A stretch of 64,000 nt of DNA from positions 266,359 through 330,358 of the forward strand of contig NZ_JAFEUV020000007.1 in assembly GCF_017355915.2 (NCBI RefSeq), read 5' to 3'. Below are positions 36,082 through 46,300 of the stretch, piece after piece. The notes beneath the pieces are model-generated. The model ran no database searches. It had not been told where the DNA came from and worked only from the letters and a program-made list of their open reading frames with translations. This stretch comes from Telluribacter roseus. Its GTDB lineage: Bacteria > Bacteroidota > Bacteroidia > Cytophagales > Spirosomataceae. Both the position numbers and the translations under genes were made by a program. How positions within the stretch are numbered: position 1 is the stretch's first letter; each line of letters starts with the position of its first letter.

Positions 36082-39000
36082 TTAGAAATTGGCGTTGATA
36101 CCAAACATCCAGGTGCGGGCTTGCGGGAAGTACCCCTGATCAATCCCCATCAGCTTCGGATCAGTGGATCCCATCTCCGGGTCCAGGCCCGAGTACTTGG
36201 TGAGTGTAAACAGGTTTTGTGACCCTACATACACCCTTACCCGCTGGATCTTAGCCTTGTCCAGAACGCTGGCCGGTATGGTGTACCCGAGCTGCAGATT
36301 CTTCATACGCATATAGGAACCGTCCTCAATGAAGTAGTCAGACACATTGGTGTTCAGGGCGGCATTCTGCGAGATCTTATAGTACTCGTTGGTAGTACCT
36401 GGGCCATTCCAGGCTTTCTCGAGGAAGCCTTTGGGAGCATTGTACCAGCCGGTACCCGCTTCGGTATCGTAGCGCAGGATGTTCATGACATCATTGCCCT
36501 GTGAGCCCTGCAGGAAGGCACTGATATCAAAGCCTTTGTAGCTGGCATTCAGGGTCAGGCCGTAGATAAAGTCCGGCCAGGGATTACCGATAAGGGTACG
36601 GTCATCGGCATTCAGTACATTGTCGCCATTGATATCCTTAAAGCGAATATCACCGGGGGTAGAAAGACCTTTCTGTGGACTACTATTTACTTCATCCTGG
36701 GTCTGAAAGATACCATCCGTGAGCCATCCGTAGTAGTAGCCAACGGGCATTCCCTCTTCGGTTTTAGTGAAGACCTGACCCAGGTGGGCGGTAGCATGGA
36801 TGGGCTCGCCACCTCCCAGGGTAAGTACCTCGTTCCGGAAGGTAGACAGCGTAGCTCGTACACCATAGGTGAAGCCTCTGATGGAATTATCATAGCCCAG
36901 CGCAAACTCCCAGCCTTTATTCACCATCTTACCCGCGTTGGACCAGGGGAAGTTGGGGTAGCCTAGCGTAGTAGGCAGGGGCACGATCAGGAGCATGTTG
37001 TCGATCTCCTTATTGAAGTAGTCAACCGTCAGGTTTACCTTATTTTCAAACAGCCCTACATCCAGACCCACATCCGTCTGCTTGGACGTTTCCCACTGCA
37101 GGATGGGGTTCCCGATGCTTGTTCTTCCTGCTCCCAGGTAGCCCGTGGTATTGTTACCAAACAGGTAGCGGCCGTTGTTGCCGTAGGTAGACAGGTACGC
37201 TCCGTTACCCACGTTCTGGTTACCTATCAATCCATAGCTCGCTCTCAGCTTACCCTCCGACAGCCACTTCAGCCCAGCGTCTTTTACAAAGTTTTCGTTG
37301 GTGAAATTCCAGGCGGCCGATACCGACGGGAAGGTGCCCCAGCGGTAGTCTTGGGCAAAGCGCGAAGTACCGTCTCTACGGATGTTAGCCGCCACGACAT
37401 AGCGACCAGCGTAGCTGTAGGTAACCCGCCCAAAGTACGAGTTGAGCGCGTTGGAGTAGGTATAGCCCGATGCTCCGGGATTGATCGTAGCCGCGTTGAT
37501 GATCCGCATATCGACATCGTTATTCACGATCCCCTGCTTGGAAGCGCCATACTCAAGTCCCCTGGTTTGCTCGGCTGACGTACCGGCCAAAGCCGTTACG
37601 TGATGATCCCCCCATACCTGGTTGTACGACAGGGTATTTTCCCACAGGAAGTAATTGGACCAGTAGGAGTAGTTGCTCACGGTATTGAACACGCTGTAAT
37701 CGTAGCCGTTGAGGTGGTACTGGGGGGTAAAGCCTTTGGAAAGTCCCCGGTGAATATCCAGACCGAAGTTGCTGCGGAAGCGCAGCGGCTCAATGATCTT
37801 GATTTCGAGGTTGGCGCCCCCTTTCAGGCTTATCCCTTCCCAGACGCTCTGGCGCATGCGCTCAATCTGCGCTACCGGGTTGGGCTTGTTGGTATAGAGT
37901 ACACCGGCGTACTGCGAGAAGGGGTTACTGGCGTCGTACCCGTTCATGATCGTCTGGTAGAACGAAGGGATGTTGGTCAGGTTGTTACGATAGACCGGCG
38001 TAATAGGGTCGGCGGTCATCGCACTGAATATAGTACCCGAGAAGGGATTGTTCTCGTTAATGTTGCGACGGCTTTCGTAGATGACAGCCATGTTAGAGCC
38101 CAGCCTTACCCGATCACTGATATCTGAGGTTATGTTGTTGCGCCAGGAAATACGGCTGTAGTCAGATCCGCGTACGATCCCTTTCTGATCCATGTAACCC
38201 AGTGAGGAGGCAAAGTCCACCTTTTTGCTTCCACCCGACACGGAGATATTGTAGTTCTGGATGGGGGCATTGTACTGGGTGATGTGCTTCCACCAGTCGG
38301 TACCACCGGCACCGGTGTTGGCTTCCACAAACCGCAGGGCCTCAGCCTTCATGGCATCCGTTATGGGTAAAGCGGCGCCTACGGCCTGGGCGGCCCGGTT
38401 CTTATAGGTAATGAATTCTTCGGCGTTGAGCATGTAAGGGCGCTTCCAGGGCGACTGAAAACCGTAGTAGCTGTCGAAAGACACGTTCATAACCTCCCGC
38501 TTGGCTCCCTTCTTGGTCGTGATCATCACCAGACCGTTCGAAGCCCGTGATCCGTAAATAGCCGCCGCCGAAGCATCCTTATGGATGTCCATGGTTTCGA
38601 TATCGTTGGGGTTTAGCCAGCCAATGCTACTCTGCGGCAGTCCATCCACGATGTACAGGGGTTCGTTGGAGTTGTTGATCGAGCCAATACCCCGTATCCT
38701 GACTACCCCCATTGAGCCGGGGCTACCGCTGCTTTGGGTGACCATCACACCCGCGGCTTTGCCCTGCAGGGCATCCGAGGCTGAACGCAGGGGCATATTA
38801 CTAATCTCGCTTCCTTCAATGGAGGATACGGCTCCCGTCACGTCTTTCTTGGTCACCGTTCCATACCCCACTACCACCACTTCCGAAAGAGATTTGGAAT
38901 CCAGGGATAGTTTGATGTCAATGATGGAGCGGTTATTAACCGGCACTTCCGTAGACAGGTACCCGATGAATGAAACCACAAGGGTAGCATTCTCAGGTAC

Positions 39001-39621
39001 TTCTGTCAGTGAGTACCGTCCCTCGTTATCGGTGGTAGTACCTTTACCCGTATTCTTCACCACGACACTGGCACCCGGCAGGGCCTCACCGGTAGCAGCA
39101 TCCGTAATCGTACCAGATATGGACAGGGCTGTCTGGGCTGTAGTACCTTTAGCCGTAGTAGCCAGCAGTAAAGGCGTTGCACCACCGGTTCGGCGGGCCA
39201 GGGCATTTTCTTCAACACGAACAGCCTGGGGTACCTTAGGGTCTGTTTTGGGCTGGATGCCTGATTCTTCGGCACCTTCTCCTTTATGATAGATCACATA
39301 AAAGTTTTCGCGAAGCTGCTTAAATGAAAGATTATTAGGCTCCAGCATGTGCTTAAGCGACTGCTCAAGGGATAATTTCCGGACAGCCTCTTTGACTGTC
39401 TTACCATGTACATGGGTAGAATTGTACAGAAAGGAGACGTTAAACTGCTTTTCCAGCTCTTTTAGTTTGGTCTCCAGGGACCTGACGAGCGGCTGTTTGG
39501 GGAGCTTTTGGTTTTGACTTCCCCGGTTGGCCTGCAACGGAGAAGCCTGCTTTGCCCTTGCTGTAATCATACAATTACAACAAAGCATAAGAATGCTTAA
39601 CGTAAAGATAAATCGTTTCAT
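36082..39621 (-). CDS. SusC/RagA-type protein with N-terminal STN signalling domain
   Basis: ATG 39621 gives 1179 residues; an in-frame TTG two codons upstream is less likely. After the signal peptide (FIFTLSILMLCCNCMI) comes an STN domain (about 48-115, LEKQFNVSFLYNSTHVHGKT...KHMLEPNNLSFKQL), then a linker, the carboxypeptidase-regulatory-like domain (ISGTITDAATGEALPGASVV), plug (VVVGYGTVTKKDVTGAVSSI) and a barrel ending MFGINANF. The STN domain contacts a FecR-type anti-sigma factor in the periplasm to report substrate. The FecR and ECF sigma genes lie upstream on the same strand. Confidence 0.95.
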   Translation of the reverse strand: MKRFIFTLSILMLCCNCMITARAKQASPLQANRGSQNQKLPKQPLVRSLETKLKELEKQFNVSFLYNSTHVHGKTVKEAVRKLSLEQSLKHMLEPNNLSFKQLRENFYVIYHKGEGAEESGIQPKTDPKVPQAVRVEENALARRTGGATPLLLATTAKGTTAQTALSISGTITDAATGEALPGASVVVKNTGKGTTTDNEGRYSLTEVPENATLVVSFIGYLSTEVPVNNRSIIDIKLSLDSKSLSEVVVVGYGTVTKKDVTGAVSSIEGSEISNMPLRSASDALQGKAAGVMVTQSSGSPGSMGVVRIRGIGSINNSNEPLYIVDGLPQSSIGWLNPNDIETMDIHKDASAAAIYGSRASNGLVMITTKKGAKREVMNVSFDSYYGFQSPWKRPYMLNAEEFITYKNRAAQAVGAALPITDAMKAEALRFVEANTGAGGTDWWKHITQYNAPIQNYNISVSGGSKKVDFASSLGYMDQKGIVRGSDYSRISWRNNITSDISDRVRLGSNMAVIYESRRNINENNPFSGTIFSAMTADPITPVYRNNLTNIPSFYQTIMNGYDASNPFSQYAGVLYTNKPNPVAQIERMRQSVWEGISLKGGANLEIKIIEPLRFRSNFGLDIHRGLSKGFTPQYHLNGYDYSVFNTVSNYSYWSNYFLWENTLSYNQVWGDHHVTALAGTSAEQTRGLEYGASKQGIVNNDVDMRIINAATINPGASGYTYSNALNSYFGRVTYSYAGRYVVAANIRRDGTSRFAQDYRWGTFPSVSAAWNFTNENFVKDAGLKWLSEGKLRASYGLIGNQNVGNGAYLSTYGNNGRYLFGNNTTGYLGAGRTSIGNPILQWETSKQTDVGLDVGLFENKVNLTVDYFNKEIDNMLLIVPLPTTLGYPNFPWSNAGKMVNKGWEFALGYDNSIRGFTYGVRATLSTFRNEVLTLGGGEPIHATAHLGQVFTKTEEGMPVGYYYGWLTDGIFQTQDEVNSSPQKGLSTPGDIRFKDINGDNVLNADDRTLIGNPWPDFIYGLTLNASYKGFDISAFLQGSQGNDVMNILRYDTEAGTGWYNAPKGFLEKAWNGPGTTNEYYKISQNAALNTNVSDYFIEDGSYMRMKNLQLGYTIPASVLDKAKIQRVRVYVGSQNLFTLTKYSGLDPEMGSTDPKLMGIDQGYFPQARTWMFGINANF

Positions 39622-40237
39622 AGGCAATGGTTACAATAAAGGTTTGGAATAAGTGGCTTGTTTTCTCGGCTGGTACTAATCAATTCTGCCTTCTAGTACT
39701 ACAGTACCTTTTCCTTTTGCTTACCGCCATCTTTACGTTAACTTTTTAATAATTTTTTTCTGCATGCTTCATATTTAAGAAGTATCCGCAGAACACTTCA
39801 GTATTTTATTGATAAAGAAGTACCCCATCCTCAGCTTCTGAGATTAACCATGACAAAGAAGCCATTACTTTATATATACATTTATAAAGTAATCGCAGTA
39901 GTACCTTTACCCAAGTCAATGAAGAGGAAGTTAATAAATGCTGAAGCTGATAATCAGGTAGCTGATGTTACACGTAGTGTAAGAGTAGGCAAATTACTAA
40001 AGTATATGAATGACACCAGGACAGGTACTTACCCAGGGTGCATCTGGCATCAGTAAGGTACTTGCCGGGTCAACAGGGGTAGGGAAGTTAAGATTAGGAA
40101 CCGAGACAGAGCTGCTTCGGGGTCTATCAGCCAGAAGATCGAATGAAACGCTCGCATATATACGCCACCAGTAAGACAGGTTACAACAGTTCCGGTGTAA
40201 CAGCATCAACAAGAGCTTAATAATCCTATACAGAAAA
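39622..40237. other. Long intergenic region between FecR and SusC
   Basis: This 616-base AT-rich region separates FecR from SusC. It holds an 11-bp inverted repeat (39864-39893) and probably the sigma-dependent SusC promoter. A 68-codon + strand frame at 39850-40056 has no protein-like features and is not annotated. No consensus TAnnTTTG promoter was found for SusC, consistent with use of an alternative sigma factor. Confidence 0.5.
39864..39893. repeat. 11-bp inverted repeat in the FecR-SusC gap
   Basis: ATTACTTTATA (39864-39874) and TATAAAGTAAT (39883-39893) are perfect complements around an 8-base spacer. It lies about 240 bases upstream of the SusC start and is a candidate regulator site. 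Confidence 0.5.
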
Positions 40238-41221
40238 TCAGGGTTGTTTGTCAGTAAGATAAATTGTCTTCTCTTCCTGCCTGATCGTGAGATTACAGGT
40301 AGAAGCGATTCCTTCCAGTAGAATACTCACATCATCCATGGGAACGGCTCCGGATACCTGTCTCTGCAGCAGCGCAGGATTGTCAGCTACTACTTCCAGG
40401 CCGTACGTCTCGGCGAGCATTTCTGATATTTCTTTCAGGGAGGTATTTTTCAGCACCAGCCGGTGATCCGTCCAGGACGAATACAGAGAGGGATCTACCT
40501 GTTTATGCACGTACCTGGACGGTTCAGAAGCAAACTGGACTAACTCACCCGGCTTAAGGAGTAGCGTATCTTTTTTCAGGTTACACTGTACTTTCCCTTC
40601 GTTCAGTACCACCCGCTTGCCGGACGCCCGGTTGGTGACCAGAAACTGGGTACCCAGTACATCCACGCTAAAGTCAGGGGTCGTATTAACCCGGAACTTC
40701 CGATGGTCCCGGGTATGAACTACTTTGAAGAAAGCTTCTCCTTTGAGCTGTACCTCCCGCAGTAGATCCCCCTCCCAGTCAGCGGCGTATACTAATTCAG
40801 AATTACCGTTCAGAACTACCTCCGTCCCATCGGGTAGAACAAACGTTTTAATTTCGCCAAAGTCCGTCGTCACCTGTACAAGGCTACTACTCTGGTAATA
40901 GTGATAGATACCTATTGACCCGAGTAGTATACCAACAAACACCGCCGCTACCCAATACCAGCGGGTAAATATACCCGACGCCGGTAGAGGCTTAACAGGC
41001 ACCTGAGACTCCTCAGCGGGCTCCGAAAGATCAATGGAAGTAGTAATGTTACTCAATAGCTTCACCTCCAGGGCTGACAAGGCCGCCTCAGACAGTTGAT
41101 CAGTGAAGTTGGGGTGATCGGCCGGAGCGGCATACCATTGATCCAACTCCGCCGACTCCTCCTCGGTAGCCTGGCCGGTACTCTGTCGTTCCAGTAAATA
41201 GTTCAATCGTTCTTTCGTCAT
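40238..41221 (-). CDS. FecR-family anti-sigma factor
   Basis: A 327-residue inner-membrane protein. The cytoplasmic N-terminus (about 1-80, LLERQSTGQATEEESAELDQ) would hold the sigma factor; one membrane helix follows (YWVAAVFVGILLGSIGIYHY, about 88-108). The periplasmic part has the FecR core (VTTDFGEIKTFVLPDGTEV, FRVNTTPDFSVDVLGTQF) and a C-terminal DUF4974-type domain (LKNTSLKEISEMLAETYGLE). It lies 86 bases downstream of its sigma gene and should relay the signal from the STN domain of the SusC at 36082-39621. Confidence 0.94.
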   Translation of the reverse strand: MTKERLNYLLERQSTGQATEEESAELDQWYAAPADHPNFTDQLSEAALSALEVKLLSNITTSIDLSEPAEESQVPVKPLPASGIFTRWYWVAAVFVGILLGSIGIYHYYQSSSLVQVTTDFGEIKTFVLPDGTEVVLNGNSELVYAADWEGDLLREVQLKGEAFFKVVHTRDHRKFRVNTTPDFSVDVLGTQFLVTNRASGKRVVLNEGKVQCNLKKDTLLLKPGELVQFASEPSRYVHKQVDPSLYSSWTDHRLVLKNTSLKEISEMLAETYGLEVVADNPALLQRQVSGAVPMDDVSILLEGIASTCNLTIRQEEKTIYLTDKQP

Positions 41222-41307
41222 TGATCTTTCAGGACCTATTGGATAGCTTGTTGTTATATACTAGTAACGTTACGAAGCCTACTCCGCCAAAAAATTCAAA
41301 ATTAAGT

Positions 41308-41880
41308 TTAAATGGTAAGGGTATGTACCCATACCAGCAGGGCCGCTACAAAGTCTTTCAGGCTCTGTCGGAGTAGCTTCAGGGCTTTTCCCATTTGTTT
41401 CTCAACCGTATCCAACGGTATATTTAACTGATCGGCTATTTCCTTGTAGGTGTAGTTTTCTTTCCGGCTAAGGAGGTACACCTTCTTCAGCTTTTCCGGA
41501 AGGTGCTCAATGCTTTTTTCCAGGGCAGCCGCCAGTTCCTCGTAGTAGATCGTGTCTTCGATGAAATTCTGTTCAGGAGTAGCGGTATGATTCAGAGAAT
41601 CCAGATAGGCTTCTTTGACCTTTCGGGAACGGATGAAATTATAGATACTGAATTTCAGAGCTCCCTGCAGGTAGGCTTCCAGGGTGGTAGTAATCTCGAG
41701 CGTGTCTCTCTTAGACCAGATGTACACAAAAAGGTCTTGAATGACCTCTTCAGAGTCCTCCCGGGACAGGAGCCTCCGATAGGCCGTATTATACAGCCTG
41801 CGCCAGTACTTTCGGTATAATTCCTCAAAAGCCTCCCGGTCTCCCTCCTTCAAACGGGCGAGAGCCTGTACATCATCCAT
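41308..41880 (-). CDS. ECF-type RNA polymerase sigma factor (FecI-like)
   Basis: A 190-residue sigma-70 family factor of Bacteroidota type. Region 2 is seen in DREAFEELYRKYWRRLYNTA and SEEVIQDLFVYIWSKRD; region 4 is LPEKLKKVYLLSRKENYTYK followed by EIADQLNIPLDTVEKQMGKA. It has no extra domains. With the FecR gene downstream it forms the regulatory half of a cell-surface signalling system for the third SusC/SusD pair. Confidence 0.95.
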   Translation of the reverse strand: MDDVQALARLKEGDREAFEELYRKYWRRLYNTAYRRLLSREDSEEVIQDLFVYIWSKRDTLEITTTLEAYLQGALKFSIYNFIRSRKVKEAYLDSLNHTATPEQNFIEDTIYYEELAAALEKSIEHLPEKLKKVYLLSRKENYTYKEIADQLNIPLDTVEKQMGKALKLLRQSLKDFVAALLVWVHTLTI

Positions 41881-42040
41881 ATGGGAGGCCAGCTTATTTA
41901 TGATACCTGATTTTTAGAATGAACGTCCATCATCCTGAAAAGAAGCGGCAAAGTAAGCGATTCTAATGTAATAATTTACAGGCGCATGTGTAACGCATAC
42001 AAAGTCAAACAGGTGCTTATAGACCAAGAAAACAAAATAA

Positions 42041-42089
42041 GCTACCGGGTACAGACAGCAGTTTTTTAAACATGCCTGCCCCCGGTAGC
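42041..42089 (-). terminator. Terminator of the metal-efflux operon
   Basis: GCTACCGGG (42041-42049) and CCCGGTAGC (42081-42089) form a 9-bp stem around a long 31-base loop. On the minus strand the T-rich tract TTATTTTGTTTTC follows. It lies 36 bases past the adaptor gene stop. Confidence 0.65.
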
Positions 42090-42124
42090 CTATACTAATC
42101 AGATCCTTAACCGTTACCTCACCA

Positions 42125-43303
42125 TCAGCCGGCCTGCTTGGCGCGCTCGGCACTGATGAAGTACGCCCCCTGGCGTACAATCTCCCTGGCATCAAGGTCT
42201 GTGGGTAGCTGAACCTCGGTTGAACGATTCTGGGTGATCCCTACGGTAACGGGTACCAACCTGAACTGGTAGGTACCTGCCGGGCCGCCAGTCTCCCGCA
42301 CGTAGACGTACGACCGATCGCCTTCGGTCACTACGGCCTCTTCCGGAAGGGCCACGACGGATTTCTGATCCGCCAGTATGGTTGCCCGTACGTAGGATTC
42401 GGCAAACAGCCTTCCAAACTCCTTACTTATGAGGTTGGCATGCACCAGTACCGTTCTGGTCTCGGTATCAAAGGCTTGCCCCACCCGATAGACTTTGGCC
42501 TGCATCTCCCCCGTCTGCTGCTGGGGAATCACAAAGCGTACCATCTGCCCCTCCTTAACCTTACGAATATCTTTCTCAAATACCCGTAACTCAAGGTATA
42601 AATGCTCTTTATTCACAATCTCGACCAGAACGTCAGTAGGCCCCACGTACTGGCCAATGCGAAGATTGACCCGGTCGACGTAGCCGCTAATAGGAGCCAG
42701 CAGCGGGATGGTTCGGCTGATGGTACCTTTGCGGAGCTGTTCCAGGGGAATATGCAGGGCTGTCAGCTGCGCCTCCAGAGAAGTAAGTAGTGCCTTGGAC
42801 GTTTCGACATCTGCCGTAGATTGCTGCAGCTTGCGCCGGGCCCCCACTTCTTCCCGGTTCAGTTCCGTTTGCCGGTCCAGTTCCTGACGCTCAAACCGGC
42901 TCTGGGCCAGGGCCTGCAGGTACTCCTGCTGGAGTTTGATGTAATCGGGATGCTCCAGTACAGCCAGTACCTGTCCTTTTCGGACATAATCTCCCTCGAT
43001 CAGGCGGGTAGAGCGGACGAAGCCGCCCAGGGGTGCATGTACACTGGCCTGGTGGTCTGGCGGAGCCTCCAGCTTGCCCGTCGCCTGAATGGTTTCACCG
43101 AGCATCAGCGTATCGGGAGCTCCCAGTACAATACCCGTTTCGCGAAATTGCGCTTCACTGATGGTAACAGACTGAGGTGTTGAAGAAAGAGTGGGCTGAG
43201 CCTCCTCCACGGGCTGATCCGCCGAGGGGGAGCAGGCGAGTAATCCGCAAAGACCCGCGGACCAGAGCGCGGTCAGCCAGTAGTGAATTTGACGAGTTTT
43301 CAT
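42125..43303 (-). CDS. RND efflux periplasmic adaptor lipoprotein (HlyD/CusB type)
   Basis: ATG 43303 opens a lipoprotein signal (ALWSAGLCGLLAC); 392 residues. A biotinyl-lipoyl-like half (GKLEAPPDHQASVHAPLGGF, EGDYVRKGQVLAVLEHPDY) flanks an alpha-hairpin (residues around 120-190), followed by APISGYVDRVNLRIGQYVG and a beta-barrel part. It would bridge the inner-membrane pump to the outer-membrane channel. It is 14 bases downstream of the pump gene. No metal-binding Met/His-rich extension is evident, so the exact metal is open. Confidence 0.92.
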   Translation of the reverse strand: MKTRQIHYWLTALWSAGLCGLLACSPSADQPVEEAQPTLSSTPQSVTISEAQFRETGIVLGAPDTLMLGETIQATGKLEAPPDHQASVHAPLGGFVRSTRLIEGDYVRKGQVLAVLEHPDYIKLQQEYLQALAQSRFERQELDRQTELNREEVGARRKLQQSTADVETSKALLTSLEAQLTALHIPLEQLRKGTISRTIPLLAPISGYVDRVNLRIGQYVGPTDVLVEIVNKEHLYLELRVFEKDIRKVKEGQMVRFVIPQQQTGEMQAKVYRVGQAFDTETRTVLVHANLISKEFGRLFAESYVRATILADQKSVVALPEEAVVTEGDRSYVYVRETGGPAGTYQFRLVPVTVGITQNRSTEVQLPTDLDAREIVRQGAYFISAERAKQAG

Positions 43304-43316
43304 AAAACGTAAGTAA

Positions 43317-46300
43317 TTAGGGTGTAACAGGGGCAAAACCTGTCAGTGCTTCCTGCTCGATTAATGTCTGATTATACTGCTGAATGGCATCCAGGTACTG
43401 TTCCCGGATCTGCCAGGCCTGAGCCGTACTCTGAACGAACTCCAGGTACTCAATATCACCACTCAGGTAACTCTTTTCGGCCGTCTGCAGGATGAGTCTG
43501 GCCTGCGGCAGTGCCGACGTTTCGTAGTACGTGAGCGTAGCCAGCGACTGGGCATACTGCTGTTCCCGGATGGATAGCTCCCCCCCGAGCCGGTGCTGCT
43601 GGTAGTTAAGCTGGCGCTCGGCGATGACTCCCTGTAGCCTGGCTACCTCCACCCTGGCCCGCAGAGGCGCCAGGAACAGGGGCATTGATAGTCCGATCTG
43701 GTACACCCCGAAACCACTGCGCCGTTCGATGGACTGGGACAGGTACCCCAGCCGTAGGTCGGGCAGAAACCGTTGCCGTTCCAGATCGGTTTGCCGGCGG
43801 GCGGCTTCCACCTGCTGACGCATCACTGCCAATTGGGGATTGGTACCCAGGGTAGGTTGCATCGCCGGAAACCCTGCTTTCAGGGCTATGGTAGTATCAA
43901 TGATCACCGGCTCGGACTGCTGCAGCAGTATGGCCAGCGTCTGGCGCCCCACGGCAATATCCGTTTGCAGGATGGCTAGTCTGTTCTGAATGTCCCGCTG
44001 TCGGGTTTCGGCGGTTACCTTTTCCAGCTGATTCGTTTCGCCGGTCCGGTAGCGTACGGAGGCCGCGTGGGCGGCTTTTTGGTACAGGGTGTCCTGGGCC
44101 TGCAGCAGCCGCAGGCGCTCGTAGCTGATCCGGAGCTGAAAGAAGGCCAGCTTGATCTGGCGGATGAGTTCGGTTTTCTGAACCGCTACCTGCCGCTGGG
44201 TAAGCCCCTGCTGGGCCTGCAGGAGTCGTTTCTGAGCTCCGTATACCGAGGGCAGGGAGAGGGACTGCGTCACGGTCAGGGTATAGTCGATGGGGTATGA
44301 CTGCAGCTGTCCCCGCTGGTAATCCAGGGTCGTGGCCGGAATGTCCCAGGCGGTTTTGAGCATTTTCCGGGCTGCCTCAATTTCCAGGCCGGCGGCCTGT
44401 ATTGCGCCGTTATTCTGTAACGCTTTCTCAATGGCCTGATCAACGGTCATGGAAGCTGGCTGCGCCTTGGCTGCGCTGAGTCCGCTAATAGCCAGGACCA
44501 ACCAGATAAGGGTATGGAGTACGGCCGGCTGAGTAGTTGGGGAAGCCTGGCGGGGCGGACGGCTCTTGCGACCCGACACCAGCGTATACAAGACCGGAAG
44601 TACGACCAGCGTGAGCAGGGTTGCTGATACCAGTCCCCCGATCACTACGGTAGCCAGGGGCTTCTGAACTTCGGCTCCCGCCGAGGTAGACAGCGCCATG
44701 GGCAAAAAGCCCAGGGAGGCCACTGCCGCGGTCATCACCACGGGGCGGAACCGTACGGCGGTCCCTTCCCGTACCCGCTGAAACACATCCGTCACTCCCT
44801 CCGCTTTCAGCTGGTTGAAATAGCTGATCAGGACGATGCCGTTGAGCACGGCAATACCGAACAGGGCAATAAAGCCAACGCCTGCCGATATGCTGAACGG
44901 CATGTCACGCAACCACAGCGCCAGGATGCCTCCAATGGCCGACAGGGGAATGGCGGAGAATATCATCAGGGCCTGCTCCACGGAGCCAAAGGTGAAGAAC
45001 AGGAGGATGCCGATCAGGGCCAGGGCCAGCGGAACCGCAATGGCTAAGCGTTCCTTTGCCTTCACCAGATTTTCGAACTGCCCTCCGAAGGTATAGCGGT
45101 AGCCCGGTGGTAGCGGGACGTTCTTATCCAGCCTCTCCTGCATCTCGGCCACCAGGCTCTCCACATCCCGTCCCCGTACGTTAATGCCAATCGTGATCCG
45201 GCGCTGGGCGTTGTCGCGGGAAATCTGCATGGGGGCGTTCTGGTAGCGGATAGAAGCCAATTGTTCAAGAGGCACCTGCTGCCCATTGGGCAGATCCACG
45301 TAGAGTTGACGGATATTTTCGATGCTCTGCCGGTAGGAGCTGTCCAGCCTTACCACCAGATCAAAACGTTTTTCACCCTCGAAGATGACCCCCGCGGCCT
45401 CTCCGGCAAAGGCCGCCTTCAGCGTCCGGTTGAGGGAGGCCACCGAAACCCCGTACTGGGCCAGTTGGGGGCGGTTGTACTGCACCAGCATTTGGGGGAG
45501 CCCCGTGATCTGCTCCACTTTCAGATCCGCCACCCCTTCAATGTCCTTGAGCTGAGCGGCGGCCTGGTTGGCTTTGGTGTAGAGCGTATCAAGGTCTTCG
45601 CCATAGATTTTCACCGCAATGTCAGATTTAACACCCGTCATTAGTTCATTGAAGCGTAGCTGAATCGGTTGGGTAAATTCCAGATTAAGCCCCGGGAGTA
45701 CCCCCAGTGCCCGCTCCATTTTCTGGATCAATTCTTCCTTGGTTGAGGCCGTAGTCCATTCATCCGGATTTTTCAGCAGTACCATCACGTCAGCGGCTTC
45801 GATGGGCATGGGATCGGTGGGAATTTCGGCCGTACCGATTTTTGATATCACCTGCCTGACCTCCGGAAAGCCATTTTTCAGGATGGTTTCTAGGCGGCGG
45901 GTGGTCTCGATGGTCTGGGTGAGGGAGGAGCCCGGCTTGAGCGTCAGGCTAATGGCAATATCCCCTTCGTCCAGATTCGGGATAAATTCACCACCCATCG
46001 TAGCGAACAAACCTACGGCGCCAGCGAGCAGTACTCCCGAAGTAACCAGTACCATCCGGCGCCAGCGCAGGGCTCCCTCCAGTAAGGGAGCGTAGCCCCG
46101 GTAGAGCCCCTTCATGATCCGGTCGGCCAGGGTACCTTCTTCCTGGATATCTTTGCGCAGCAGGGTGGCGGCCATCATGGGTACGTAGGTCACGCACAGC
46201 AGCATGGCGCCAATAATGGCAAAGCCGACCGTCAGAGCCATGGGCCGGAACATTTTTCCTTCGATCCCCGTCAGCGACAGGATTGGGACGTATACAATCA

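Noticed and set aside
39850..40056. 68-codon plus-strand frame in the FecR-SusC gap
   Set aside because: No domain or repeat, begins in AT-rich DNA containing an inverted repeat, and has no supporting neighbours.
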